Translations under genes and position numbers: made by a program
Assembly: GCF_000024125.1 (NCBI RefSeq)
Contig: NC_013222.1
Location: 3,427,501 to 3,491,500, forward strand
Length of the DNA: 64,000 nt
Direction: 5' to 3'
DNA from: Robiginitalea biformata HTCC2501
GTDB lineage: Bacteria; Bacteroidota; Bacteroidia; Flavobacteriales; Flavobacteriaceae
Part shown: one piece after another, positions 45,894-53,660 of the stretch
How positions within the stretch are numbered: position 1 is the first letter of the stretch
Layout: the number at the start of each line of letters is the position of its first letter
Notes under the pieces: model-generated
Seen by the model: the letters and a program-made list of their open reading frames with translations, nothing else
Told to the model about the DNA's origin: nothing
Database searches by the model: none

Positions 45894-46720
45894 ATCCGTG
45901 CATTTTTGTATTCCCCCAGGACCCGGAAGTCCTCGGTCATTATCGCCAGGAGGGACTTTGCCTTTTCGAACTGCGCATAGGCCTCAAAGGTCACGTCCAC
46001 AAAGAAGGAGTACTTCCAGGGGGTGTCGATCACCGGCAGCGACTGGATTTTGGTCAGGTTCAGGTTGCAGTCGCTCATCACGTTCAGGACCGTGGCCAGG
46101 CTTCCCCGTTTGTGGTCGGTAAGGAAGCGCATGGAGGCCTTGTTAATTGCATCCCGCGGCCATTCCTTGTTCACGGTTTTGACGATGATAAACCGGGTGG
46201 CGTTGTTGTTGATGGTCTGGATTTCGGAGGCCAGGATCTCCAGGCCGAATAGTTCTGCTGCCAGGGCCGGGGCGATGGCGCCGACACCTTTTAATTGTTC
46301 CCGGGCAATCTTCCGTGCGGGTTCCGCCGTATCGGCATCCTCCACAACGGTCATTTGCGGCTTCTCCTTCAGGTAGTCCCCGCATTGGAGGAGTGCCATC
46401 GGATGGCTTCGAACCACCCGGATATCCTCCAGGCGCTGCCCGGGAAGCGCCATCAGGTGGTGGTGTACGTTCAGGTAGTGTTCCCCGATGATATGCAGGC
46501 CGTTGTCACAGACCAGGTTGTAATTCGGAATGATGGATCCGGCGATGGAATTCTCGATGGCCATTACGCCTTTCTCCGCCTTTCCCTCAAGCAGGCTGTC
46601 TACCAGGCCGGTGAACGACATGCATTCCACCAGCTCGATCCCCTGCCCAAAATATTCCGAAGCCACCTTGTGGTGGTTGGAGCCTTCGATTCCCTGTATG
46701 GCAATTTTCCTGGGTTTCAT
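45890..46720 (-). CDS. pheA: Prephenate dehydratase PheA
   Basis: 276-residue enzyme that turns prephenate into phenylpyruvate. It has a PDT domain (about 1-185; KIAIQGIEGSNHHKVA, MAIENSIAGSI, and the catalytic Thr in NNNATRFIIV) and a C-terminal ACT domain (about 195-270). The ACT motifs that bind Phe are weak: GSLA in place of GALA, and TKIQSLPV in place of ESRP. So feedback inhibition may be reduced and control shifted to the attenuator just upstream. The ATG at 46720 is preferred over the GTG at 46741. Head gene of the operon. Confidence 0.95.
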   Translation of the reverse strand: MKPRKIAIQGIEGSNHHKVASEYFGQGIELVECMSFTGLVDSLLEGKAEKGVMAIENSIAGSIIPNYNLVCDNGLHIIGEHYLNVHHHLMALPGQRLEDIRVVRSHPMALLQCGDYLKEKPQMTVVEDADTAEPARKIAREQLKGVGAIAPALAAELFGLEILASEIQTINNNATRFIIVKTVNKEWPRDAINKASMRFLTDHKRGSLATVLNVMSDCNLNLTKIQSLPVIDTPWKYSFFVDVTFEAYAQFEKAKSLLAIMTEDFRVLGEYKNARI

Positions 46721-46745
46721 ATTCCGTATGCCTTCTGGCACCCCT

Positions 46746-46774
46746 AAAAAAAAAGTCCCGTTAAGAACGGGACC
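46746..46774 (-). terminator. Attenuator terminator before pheA
   Basis: On the minus strand, GTCCCGTT (rc of 46766-46773 region) pairs with AACGGGAC (46755-46762), loop about CTT, followed by nine U (46746-46754). It lies after the leader peptide stop and 25 bases before the pheA ATG, in the untranslated leader rather than at the end of any gene. The 5' arm can instead pair with the end of the leader peptide gene (46806-46813). Confidence 0.9.
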
Positions 46775-46798
46775 CGGTTTTATATACTTGTGCGTATG

Positions 46799-46870
46799 CT
46801 ACAACGGTCCCGTACTCCCCTTAAAAAAGAAGTAAAAAAAGAAGCCGTTCCAGAAATACGTGGTGTTCAT
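46799..46870 (-). CDS. Phe/Tyr-rich leader peptide of the pheA operon
   Basis: 23-codon ORF, ATG at 46868-46870 and TAG at 46799-46801. It starts MNTTYFWNG, then has FFFYFFF, then KGSTGPL. In total there are seven Phe, two Tyr and one Trp. It precedes a terminator with a nine-U tract, in front of the Phe/Tyr biosynthesis operon. Its codons ACG-GGA-CC contain the antiterminator strand ACGGGACC (46806-46813). The layout equals pheL-type attenuation: stalled ribosomes at Phe codons free that strand and prevent termination, while translation to the stop covers it. Confidence 0.92.
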   Translation of the reverse strand: MNTTYFWNGFFFYFFFKGSTGPL

Positions 46871-47109
46871 AACGAATTAATCGGGGCTAATGTAGCCATT
46901 AATTTTGAATGCCTGCCGGGCACCGTAAATTTTTCACAAAAAAATGCGAATCCGGGATGATGTTGCATTTTTTAAAACGAAATGCGCGTTTTAATGAGAA
47001 TCCCATATTGACCAGGCAGGTGGCGGTTGTCCGATTTACACGGCCGAATGCGGCAAATACCGCATGGTAAATCGGGGGCAATCCGTATTTTTACCCAAAA
47101 TAAACGCTC

Positions 47110-48021
47110 ATGTCCATCCGCGTTACCGGTATTTCCAAGCGATTCGGGGCCCAGCTGGCCCTGGACGATGTCCATTTTTCGATTGGCAAAGGGGAAGTGG
47201 TGGGGTTTCTCGGGCCGAACGGGGCCGGGAAATCCACCTTGATGAAAATCCTGACCACCTATTACCGGGCGGATTCGGGGACGGCGGAAGTGAACGGGTT
47301 GGATGTGGCACGGCATCCGGAACAGGTGCAGCGTAGCCTCGGCTACCTGCCGGAACACAACCCGCTCTACCTGGACCTGTATGTCCGGGAATATCTCGGT
47401 TTTTGCGCATCCGTTTACCAATCGTCCCGGGATCGGGTGGCCACTGTGGTGGAGCAGACAGGTCTCGCCCCGGAGGCAGGTAAAAAAATCGGGCAGTTGT
47501 CCAAGGGGTACCGCCAGCGCGTGGGCCTCGCCGCAGCCCTGTTGCACGACCCCGATGTCCTGATCCTGGACGAGCCCACGACGGGTTTGGACCCCAACCA
47601 GCTCCTGGAAATCCGCAAACTGATCCGGGACATTTCCGGGGAAAAAACCATATTGCTCTCCACGCATATTATGAAAGAAGTGGAAGCCGTATGCGACCGG
47701 GTCCTGATTATCAACAAGGGGCGGTTGGTAGCGGATACCACGCTGCGGGAATTGCGCAAGGATGAAATGCAGGTCATCGAGGTGGAGTTCGACTACCGGG
47801 TGGAAGAGGTATTGCTCCAGCAGATCCCGCATGTAGACGGGGTGCGCAATACGGGGGGCTTTGTATATGAACTCCGTTTCAGCACGGAGAAGGATATGCG
47901 GCCTGCAGTGTTCGACTTTGCCCACGACAACCAACTCAAGACGCTGCAACTCGCCCGGAAGACCCGGAACCTCGAAGCGCTCTTTACGGAACTGACTTCC
48001 GGGGCATCAATCGCCGATTAA
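47110..48021 (+). CDS. gldA: Gliding-associated ABC transporter ATP-binding protein GldA
   Basis: 303-residue ABC ATPase. Walker A is GPNGAGKST (35-43), the signature is LSKGYRQRVGLAAAL, and Walker B is LILDEPTTGLDP. The start MSIRVTGISKRFGAQLALDD and GYLPEHNPLYLDLYVREYLGF are characteristic of GldA. The C-terminal domain (about 220-303) is specific to this family. In F. johnsoniae GldA works with GldF and GldG; these are not nearby, so the partners are elsewhere. A likely -7 box (TATTTTTA) lies 17 bases upstream. Confidence 0.93.
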   Translation: MSIRVTGISKRFGAQLALDDVHFSIGKGEVVGFLGPNGAGKSTLMKILTTYYRADSGTAEVNGLDVARHPEQVQRSLGYLPEHNPLYLDLYVREYLGFCASVYQSSRDRVATVVEQTGLAPEAGKKIGQLSKGYRQRVGLAAALLHDPDVLILDEPTTGLDPNQLLEIRKLIRDISGEKTILLSTHIMKEVEAVCDRVLIINKGRLVADTTLRELRKDEMQVIEVEFDYRVEEVLLQQIPHVDGVRNTGGFVYELRFSTEKDMRPAVFDFAHDNQLKTLQLARKTRNLEALFTELTSGASIAD

Positions 48022-48031
48022 AGCGGCTCTA

Positions 48032-48742
48032 TTAGTCTACCAATTGAAAATCGATGGTGGAGACTACCCGGACATTTTTGATCTGAGGGGTGTTCGCATC
48101 CCGGTTGCTGATGGTGAACAAGCCCTGGCGGGCCACCCGGATCTCCCCTACTTCTGAGTCCGAGTCCCGCGCAAACTTATCTGCCACCTCCCGGGCATTT
48201 TTAGTGGCTTCCTCTATCATTTCCGGCTTGATTTCGTTGAGGCCCGTAAAGATATACTCAATGGGCTCCCACTCATTCTTGGATGCGAAGAGAATACCTT
48301 CGGACAACAAACCGAGGGAGGCATCCAGGGATTTGAGGAGTTTGGGGATATCCGATGTCCGGACGGTCAGTTCGGATTTGGCCAGGTACCGGTACTTGTT
48401 GTACTGGGCGTTTGAATTGTAGAGGTTGGCCTGGGCATCGCTGATATTCACCACGCCCCGGGTCACCTCATCCGCATCGAACCCCTGGTCCATAAAGAAC
48501 CGGTAAACCTGTTCATTCTGGGTTTCGATCTCCCGCCGGAGCGTCTGCAGGTCGTTCCCTGTCAATACAATGTTGATTGGCCAGACGGCCAGGTCGGCCG
48601 GGACTTCCCGTTCGGAAAGCCCTTTTACGGAAACATACCGGTCGAATTTCTTGCCTTTCAGGAAGGTCTCCCCGATAAAATACCCGGCAAGGGCAAGCCC
48701 CAGGGCAACTATCAGGGCCGGGATCCAATTTGTTTGTTTCAT
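48032..48742 (-). CDS. SIMPL-domain (DUF541) protein
   Basis: 236-residue protein with one N-terminal helix (about 9-26, ALIVALGLALAGYFIGE), which may be a signal anchor. The SIMPL domain covers most of the rest: RYVSVKGLSEREVPADLAVWP, and TEEATKNAREVADKFARDSDSE. SIMPL proteins form oligomers in the envelope and are linked to oxidative stress; their activity is unknown. A second SIMPL protein, with a cleaved signal, is at 49751. It is convergent with gldA (10-base gap). Confidence 0.88.
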   Translation of the reverse strand: MKQTNWIPALIVALGLALAGYFIGETFLKGKKFDRYVSVKGLSEREVPADLAVWPINIVLTGNDLQTLRREIETQNEQVYRFFMDQGFDADEVTRGVVNISDAQANLYNSNAQYNKYRYLAKSELTVRTSDIPKLLKSLDASLGLLSEGILFASKNEWEPIEYIFTGLNEIKPEMIEEATKNAREVADKFARDSDSEVGEIRVARQGLFTISNRDANTPQIKNVRVVSTIDFQLVD

Positions 48743-48848
48743 AAGTCTTCGGTTTTGGGATGTTAAGGAGTCCGTATTGCCCGGAGCCCGGATGGGGTCC
48801 AGTTGCGGGCCGCTGATAAATATACGGGCATTTCAGGGGATTCAGATT

Positions 48849-49613
48849 TCAGGTATCCAATTCGGGGTAGGCCACTTCTGTTGTTATTTCGGGTACATTC
48901 CCCGGGTAGGATTTGCCCCGCAACTTCCCGACTGTGTAGGCGGCGAGCTCCTCCTCCGGATAAGAACGGATCAATTCCTCAAGGGCCTGGCGGTCTGCCG
49001 CGTCCTGGCAGGGCTCCAGCCACTTATCGGCCAATTCGTCCGGCAGGATCAGCGGCATCCTGGGGCCCGCCAGCTTTGGGTTGTTGTGGATTCGGGCCAT
49101 CATCGGGTTGCCCTCGGTGGTGACAATGGAAAAGGAGGTGATGACCTCCCCGGTCTCCGGATCCGCCCAGTCGCTGTAGAGGCCGGCCAGGATCAGGGGT
49201 TCCCCGTCCCTGCGGTGGATATAATGGGGATAGGTGCTGCCTTTGTGGTGGTGGTGTTCGTAAAACCCGTCAATGAATAGCAGGCAACGATTGCCTTTGG
49301 CTGCCAGGCGAAAAGCGGGTTTCTCAAAAATCGTTTCGCCCCGGGCATTCAGCGTACGGTTCCAAATCTGTTTTTGCTGGGCGGAATCTTTTACCCAGTG
49401 CGGGATTAGCCCCCAGGTGGCAACGGACGGGTATTCCGGGGATTCGTCCGTATAGATGAGCAGGCGCGGGTGGCTGAACCCGGATGCGTGGAAAAGGGGC
49501 AGGTCGGTAAAGGGCAGTAATTTTTCCCGAATCTCCCCGGCTGCCTCCTGGTCGCCCCGCCTCAGGGCGCGTTTTAACTGGGTCTCCAGGCTGGCCCGGA
49601 TATCGTAGCACAT
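48849..49613 (-). CDS. SRAP (YedK/HMCES) protein
   Basis: 254-residue SOS-response-associated peptidase family protein. The catalytic Cys2 is right after Met (MCYDIRAS), and the family blocks NARGETIFEKPAFR, RCLLFIDGFYEHHHH (the Asn, Glu and His of the active site) and IHNNPKLAGPRMPLIL are present. YedK/HMCES proteins crosslink to abasic sites in single-stranded DNA and protect them. Insertion of a helical segment near residues 10-35 is seen. Not in an obvious operon. Confidence 0.92.
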   Translation of the reverse strand: MCYDIRASLETQLKRALRRGDQEAAGEIREKLLPFTDLPLFHASGFSHPRLLIYTDESPEYPSVATWGLIPHWVKDSAQQKQIWNRTLNARGETIFEKPAFRLAAKGNRCLLFIDGFYEHHHHKGSTYPHYIHRRDGEPLILAGLYSDWADPETGEVITSFSIVTTEGNPMMARIHNNPKLAGPRMPLILPDELADKWLEPCQDAADRQALEELIRSYPEEELAAYTVGKLRGKSYPGNVPEITTEVAYPELDT

Positions 49614-49750
49614 ATTCTTGGTTTTCTCCGGGGGCCCTGCCCCCTCCCGATTTATAAGTTACATCATCCCAATGCAAAAGATACAAAAAAACACCCCCAA
49701 ACCAGGCGTTTAACTGCCGGGCCGGGCTGGGAACACGAGGTTGAAGCCGG

Positions 49751-50449
49751 CTATTCCAGGATAAACTTCACCTGGACGCTCACCTCCACCCGGGTCTTCT
49801 GGAAATCCGAGTCGACGGGCTGGTAGGCGTCCGCCTCCTGCATGGCGCTCATCTGGACTCCGGCGGCTTTGCCCCTGAGCATCGGGTAGACATTGTATCC
49901 GGAATCGGAAATATAGATGGCCCTGCCCAGCCCCTGCCCCAGGGCCTCGCTCATCATCCGCCCCTGTTCCCGCGCTTTGCGGACAGCAGCCGTCTTGAGT
50001 GCCATCTGCAGGGATTCCAGTTTGGAGTATTCGGTGCGATTCAAAGAAACATTGGCGATACCGAGTTTCTCCAATTCAAAGAGGACACGGCCCGCCATTT
50101 GCGCATCGTATACGACCAGTTCAAAAGATTTGTCTTTTTCCACTTCCTGCCCGCGGAGGAAGTACCGGCGAAAATCGCTCGAAAGACTTGCCACAGCCAG
50201 TTGCTTTTGAGTATCGACACCAATGGCTTTCAGGCGGGCCGACATTTGTTGTTCGAGCTCCTCTACAGTGGTGCGGCCCCGGGTATCGGATTCCTTCAGC
50301 AGGATCCCCAGGTAGATGCGATCCGGGATGACCAGGGTGTCTGCGGAGGCGGAAGTTTCCAGATAGGGCTGGTCCAGGAAATTTTTATTCTGGCCGGTGG
50401 CCGCGGCCGTAAACAGGAGCCCGGCAAAAAGGAACAATAGCTTTTTCAT
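49751..50449 (-). CDS. SIMPL-domain (DUF541) exported protein
   Basis: 232-residue exported protein with signal peptide MKKLLFLFAGLLFTAAATGQ. The SIMPL domain covers about 30-232 (YLETSASADTLVIPDRIYLGI, and ALKTAAVRKAREQGRMMSEALG). It ends FQKTRVEVSVQVKFILE. A likely -7 box (TAAATTTG, minus strand 50494-50501) lies 44 bases upstream. The paralogue at 48032 differs by having an uncleaved anchor. Function unknown. Confidence 0.88.
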   Translation of the reverse strand: MKKLLFLFAGLLFTAAATGQNKNFLDQPYLETSASADTLVIPDRIYLGILLKESDTRGRTTVEELEQQMSARLKAIGVDTQKQLAVASLSSDFRRYFLRGQEVEKDKSFELVVYDAQMAGRVLFELEKLGIANVSLNRTEYSKLESLQMALKTAAVRKAREQGRMMSEALGQGLGRAIYISDSGYNVYPMLRGKAAGVQMSAMQEADAYQPVDSDFQKTRVEVSVQVKFILE

Positions 50450-50493
50450 TTTTTTTAAATTTTTGTTACAAGCCTAATGTACAGGGATTGTGC

Positions 50494-50501
50494 CAAATTT
50501 A
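50494..50501 (-). promoter_or_regulatory. Possible -7 box before the SIMPL gene
   Basis: Minus-strand TAAATTTG matches TAnnTTTG, 44 bases before the start at 50449. No TTG lies at a good distance upstream, so support is limited. Confidence 0.3.
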
Positions 50502-50618
50502 TGCTTCCCCCCTACGCGGGAATACCCCAATGCGCATCGAGTGGAATGCAATGCGTCAAACAGCCGGTTGATTGAGGGAGCCGAATGAACCTGCCGCGCC
50601 TTCGGCAGGTTGGCCCGG

Positions 50619-50664
50619 GCATTCAATCCCCCGCATTCCATCCCCTCGCAGGTATTCAACCCCC
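50619..50664. repeat. Three imperfect 13-bp repeats
   Basis: GCATTCAATCCCC at 50619-50631, GCATTCCATCCCC at 50633-50645 and GTATTCAACCCCC at 50652-50664 lie in the 206-base gap between a SIMPL gene and the serine hydrolase gene; the last copy overlaps the hydrolase end. A hairpin (CCTGCCG/CGGCAGG, 50590-50609) lies beside them. Meaning unknown. Confidence 0.5.
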
Positions 50665-51747
50665 TTTGTCCCGCCCGGCACTTTCCAGCCCGGACAAGGC
50701 GGCATCGATGGCCGTGTCGAGTACGGGCTGAACACCCGGATCCGTACAATTCATCAGCACAGCCAGCACAACTTCCGCATCCGGATAGACGAAAAAATTG
50801 CTGTATCCCCCCACTGCATTGCCCACATGACCATAGTACCGGCGGCCGGAGGCATCCCGGCCGACCTGCCAGCCCAACCCGTACCAGGTGGGGCCCTGGG
50901 GCGTTTCCCGCGATGTCAGGAATTCCGCGGCCAGATCCGGATTCACGGCAGAACCATCCAGATAGGCCTGGCCGAGCCTGCACACATCCCCAACCGTTGA
51001 CAGGTAACCGCCCCCTGCGAGTTTGTACCGGTTGTCCACTGGCACGGCCCTTCGGAAGCCCCCGGCCCTTCGCGTATAGGGCTTGGCCAGGCCGTCGGGC
51101 AGCTGTTCGGGCTGCTCGGCCTGCGTATGTTCCATCCCAAGGGGTTGCAACACGAGTTCCCGTACCAATGCGTCAAACGGCATGCCCGCGGCCCGTTCCA
51201 TCGCCAGGGAGAGCAATACAAAATCAAAGCTGTTATAGAGAAATCCGGTTCCCGGGGCAAATTCCAGGGGGTCGTCCCGGAATACTTCCAGGCTTGCCTC
51301 AATGGAATAGGGCCTGTTCAGGGCGTACTCCTTTCCCCGGTACCCCCGAAGCCCGGCCGTATGCGCGGCGAGTTGGTGGAGCAGGATGCCGTGGTCGGGA
51401 TATTCGGGCACATAGCGCGCCAGCGGGTCGTCCAGTCGGAGCAGGCCTTCCCCCGCCATCCGCGCCAACGCCGTGGCCGTAATCGGTTTGGATACGCTGG
51501 CGATACGGAATAGCGTTTGGGGCGTGGCCGGAACCCCTCCTTCCAGGTCTGCATACCCGAAGGCGGCTTCGTGCACCCATTGCCCCCGGTGCTGGATACG
51601 CATTGCCAGGCCGGGAACCCGTCCACCTTCCGCCAGGTCGCCGAGCAGCCCGGCAGCCCCGTTCACCCATTCCGGACCGGATGGTTCCGAACGGGAGGCT
51701 GCTGAAGAAAAAACCTCCCTGATCTGTCGCCAGAAATTCCCCATCAT
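50656..51747 (-). CDS. Serine hydrolase of the beta-lactamase/PBP fold
   Basis: 363-residue class C-type serine hydrolase. The SxxK motif is S84VSK87 in RIASVSKPITA. YNS (FLYNSFDFVLL) is the second motif, and the third (HVGNAVG) lies near the C-terminus. No clear signal peptide is seen from the ATG at 51747, so localisation is uncertain. This family includes esterases and D-aminopeptidases as well as beta-lactamases, and the substrate is not predictable. It overlaps the DUF2807 lipoprotein gene by 4 bases (ATGA), so the two are co-translated. Confidence 0.88.
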   Translation of the reverse strand: MMGNFWRQIREVFSSAASRSEPSGPEWVNGAAGLLGDLAEGGRVPGLAMRIQHRGQWVHEAAFGYADLEGGVPATPQTLFRIASVSKPITATALARMAGEGLLRLDDPLARYVPEYPDHGILLHQLAAHTAGLRGYRGKEYALNRPYSIEASLEVFRDDPLEFAPGTGFLYNSFDFVLLSLAMERAAGMPFDALVRELVLQPLGMEHTQAEQPEQLPDGLAKPYTRRAGGFRRAVPVDNRYKLAGGGYLSTVGDVCRLGQAYLDGSAVNPDLAAEFLTSRETPQGPTWYGLGWQVGRDASGRRYYGHVGNAVGGYSNFFVYPDAEVVLAVLMNCTDPGVQPVLDTAIDAALSGLESAGRDKGG

Positions 51748-52511
51748 TCCACAAATATCAATCGCCCCCGGTAACGTTCCTCCACATCCACAGTATCCGG
51801 CCGGTTGTAGCTCAACACATCCCCGTAGCCCCGGATAACCCCGTCAAGCCGGCCCGTCGGGTTTACGAGGACCTGGTTGCTGCCCCGGTGGTCCAGCGTC
51901 ACCCGCCCGGATACCAGTTCGGAAGCCTCCACCCGGGAATCCCCGGCCGCAATGGTTACCCGCAGGGACCCGGCGGTACCGCGCAATTTAAAATAGGCAA
52001 TCCCGTTGGCTACCAATCGGACTTCGCCGGCAGCCAAATCCATGTCAAAGGCACCGTCGGTGGTTTCCGTTTCGGGGTTGTTGAAACTCTCCGAAATCAG
52101 CGTCAGCGCATCAAAGGCCAGTACCCCGTCGCTTGCTATGGGCCATCCGGTACTGCTTCGGATGGTGCCGAGATCCGGGGCGGTTACGTAGAACGTGGTG
52201 AGCCCGTATTCGCGAAACAGGTTGCAGTTGTTGGAATCGCGCAACTCCAGTACGCCGTCTTCCACCCGGGCGGAAACCCCATCCCTGAGGTTCTTCCCGG
52301 TTTCCAGGACCACGCGTTGCTCCGGTCCCTGACGGACAACCAGGCGGACGTTTTCAAAGACTGTGATCTCCGAGAAGCCGGGCACGGCAATTTCCTCCCG
52401 CTGCAGATCGCCCGCAGATCCGAGGCAGCCCGCACCCTCCTTGCCGCATCCCCACAGCGATACGATCAGGGCGAACAGGCAAACGAACCGGTATGTGGCA
52501 GGTAATTTCAT
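51744..52511 (-). CDS. DUF2807 (GIN-domain) lipoprotein
   Basis: 255-residue lipoprotein. The signal region (about 8-21, FVCLFALIVSLWGCGKE) has the modified Cys in LWGC. The mature part shows the GIN pattern: VPGFSEITVFENVRLVVRQGP, SNNCNLFREYGLTTFYVTAPDLG and RVEASELVSGRVTLDHRGS. It lies between the PagL-like gene (2 bases) and the serine hydrolase gene (4-base overlap), forming a three-gene envelope unit. Function unknown. Confidence 0.88.
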   Translation of the reverse strand: MKLPATYRFVCLFALIVSLWGCGKEGAGCLGSAGDLQREEIAVPGFSEITVFENVRLVVRQGPEQRVVLETGKNLRDGVSARVEDGVLELRDSNNCNLFREYGLTTFYVTAPDLGTIRSSTGWPIASDGVLAFDALTLISESFNNPETETTDGAFDMDLAAGEVRLVANGIAYFKLRGTAGSLRVTIAAGDSRVEASELVSGRVTLDHRGSNQVLVNPTGRLDGVIRGYGDVLSYNRPDTVDVEERYRGRLIFVE

Positions 52512-52513
52512 GG

Positions 52514-53611
52514 TCAGAGGCGGATTCCGATTGCAAATTCCAGGGCTTCGGCCTTGGCTCCGTGTGATTTCAGGCTGAGGGCGCCGAACCAGTTTGGCCC
52601 GAAATAGCGCTTGAGCCCGACCCGGTTGTAGGTTCGCCCTTCAAAATCAAAAGGGTAATATACGTAATAGCCCAGTTGGGTGATGACGCTGAGCTTATTG
52701 ATAAAGAGCTCGTGGCCGATAAAAGCCCCGGCCCTTTTGTAGTCCGCATCCGGGTCTACGCCAAGTTCCGGGAAAGCTGTAGCCTGGAACCGGATAAGTT
52801 CCTTCAGAAAGTTGGAATAGAAGATGTCCGTACCCAGCTGGATGGCGCTTAACCGGCCGAGGCGCTTGTCCGCATAGGCGGAAAAAATGTAAAAGGGGAA
52901 TTGCCCGGACCCCACCACGTCGCTTTCGTTCACGCCGCTGCGGAATGCCAGGTTAACCCGCAGGCGTTCCTGTACGGGATCTGATGATGTAACCCGGTAC
53001 CCGGGTTCATCCGCCGGGGACAGGTCGTATAAAATCCCCGCAGTGAGCCCGAAGGTATTCGTGGAGGTATTAGGAGCCCGCAGGTTTGCGTTGGAATAAT
53101 GCACCAGGGTTAGCCCGGCCCGGAATCCCCATCGATCCCAAACGCGTTGCCGGTAATATTGCAGCATCAGGTAGGTGGAACTCAGCAGGTGGGTGCCGTA
53201 GGCATTGTTGCGGAAATTTTCCGTCGCATCGTAGGGGTTGGTGTTATAGGCCACCCCCTGGCCGATCCGCAGCTGGAGGCTCCTTTGGAAGAAATAGAAA
53301 TTGTAGTGGGCATACAGCCCAAAGTGCTGTCCCAGGGTTTCGTTCCGCATATCCTGATAGACAAAGGAAATGCCGGTATCCGGGTAATTGAACAGGGACT
53401 GCCAGGCTTGTGAGCCAAAGGTTTTGGTGTTCCAGCCCAGGATGATCCCGGAGGGATGGTTGCGAATCAGGTGGGAAATGTCCGTGTTGTGCAACAGGAC
53501 GGACCCGTAAAACGCATTCAGATCCAGGTTGCGCACCGGCTGTTCTGCCTGGGCAAAAGTACGTGACAGGGCCAGCAACGCGGCAGAAAGAAACAGGATA
53601 CGACGCCTCAT
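52514..53611 (-). CDS. PagL-like lipid A deacylase / acyloxyacyl hydrolase
   Basis: 365-residue outer-membrane enzyme with signal peptide MRRRILFLSAALLALSRTFAQ. The start at 53611 is used because an upstream in-frame ATG at 53680 would bury the signal. The core GLTLVHYSNANLRAPNTSTNTFG contains the His-x-Ser pair and Asn of the PagL active site. Aromatic-rich alternating strands indicate a beta-barrel. It probably trims lipid A or related glycolipids. Next to the DUF2807 lipoprotein gene. Confidence 0.8.
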   Translation of the reverse strand: MRRRILFLSAALLALSRTFAQAEQPVRNLDLNAFYGSVLLHNTDISHLIRNHPSGIILGWNTKTFGSQAWQSLFNYPDTGISFVYQDMRNETLGQHFGLYAHYNFYFFQRSLQLRIGQGVAYNTNPYDATENFRNNAYGTHLLSSTYLMLQYYRQRVWDRWGFRAGLTLVHYSNANLRAPNTSTNTFGLTAGILYDLSPADEPGYRVTSSDPVQERLRVNLAFRSGVNESDVVGSGQFPFYIFSAYADKRLGRLSAIQLGTDIFYSNFLKELIRFQATAFPELGVDPDADYKRAGAFIGHELFINKLSVITQLGYYVYYPFDFEGRTYNRVGLKRYFGPNWFGALSLKSHGAKAEALEFAIGIRL

Positions 53612-53660
53612 GCCGACCAAAGGTAGTTTTTTTGGCCCACAGGCCGAAGCCGGGAACCGC

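Noticed and set aside
46746..46774. Hairpin before pheA as a simple end-of-gene terminator
   Set aside because: No gene on the minus strand ends upstream except the aromatic leader peptide, and the U tract points into pheA.
46899..47081. Minus-strand ORF upstream of the pheA leader
   Set aside because: 60 codons of mixed composition with no motif or start context; better explained as non-coding space between divergent genes.
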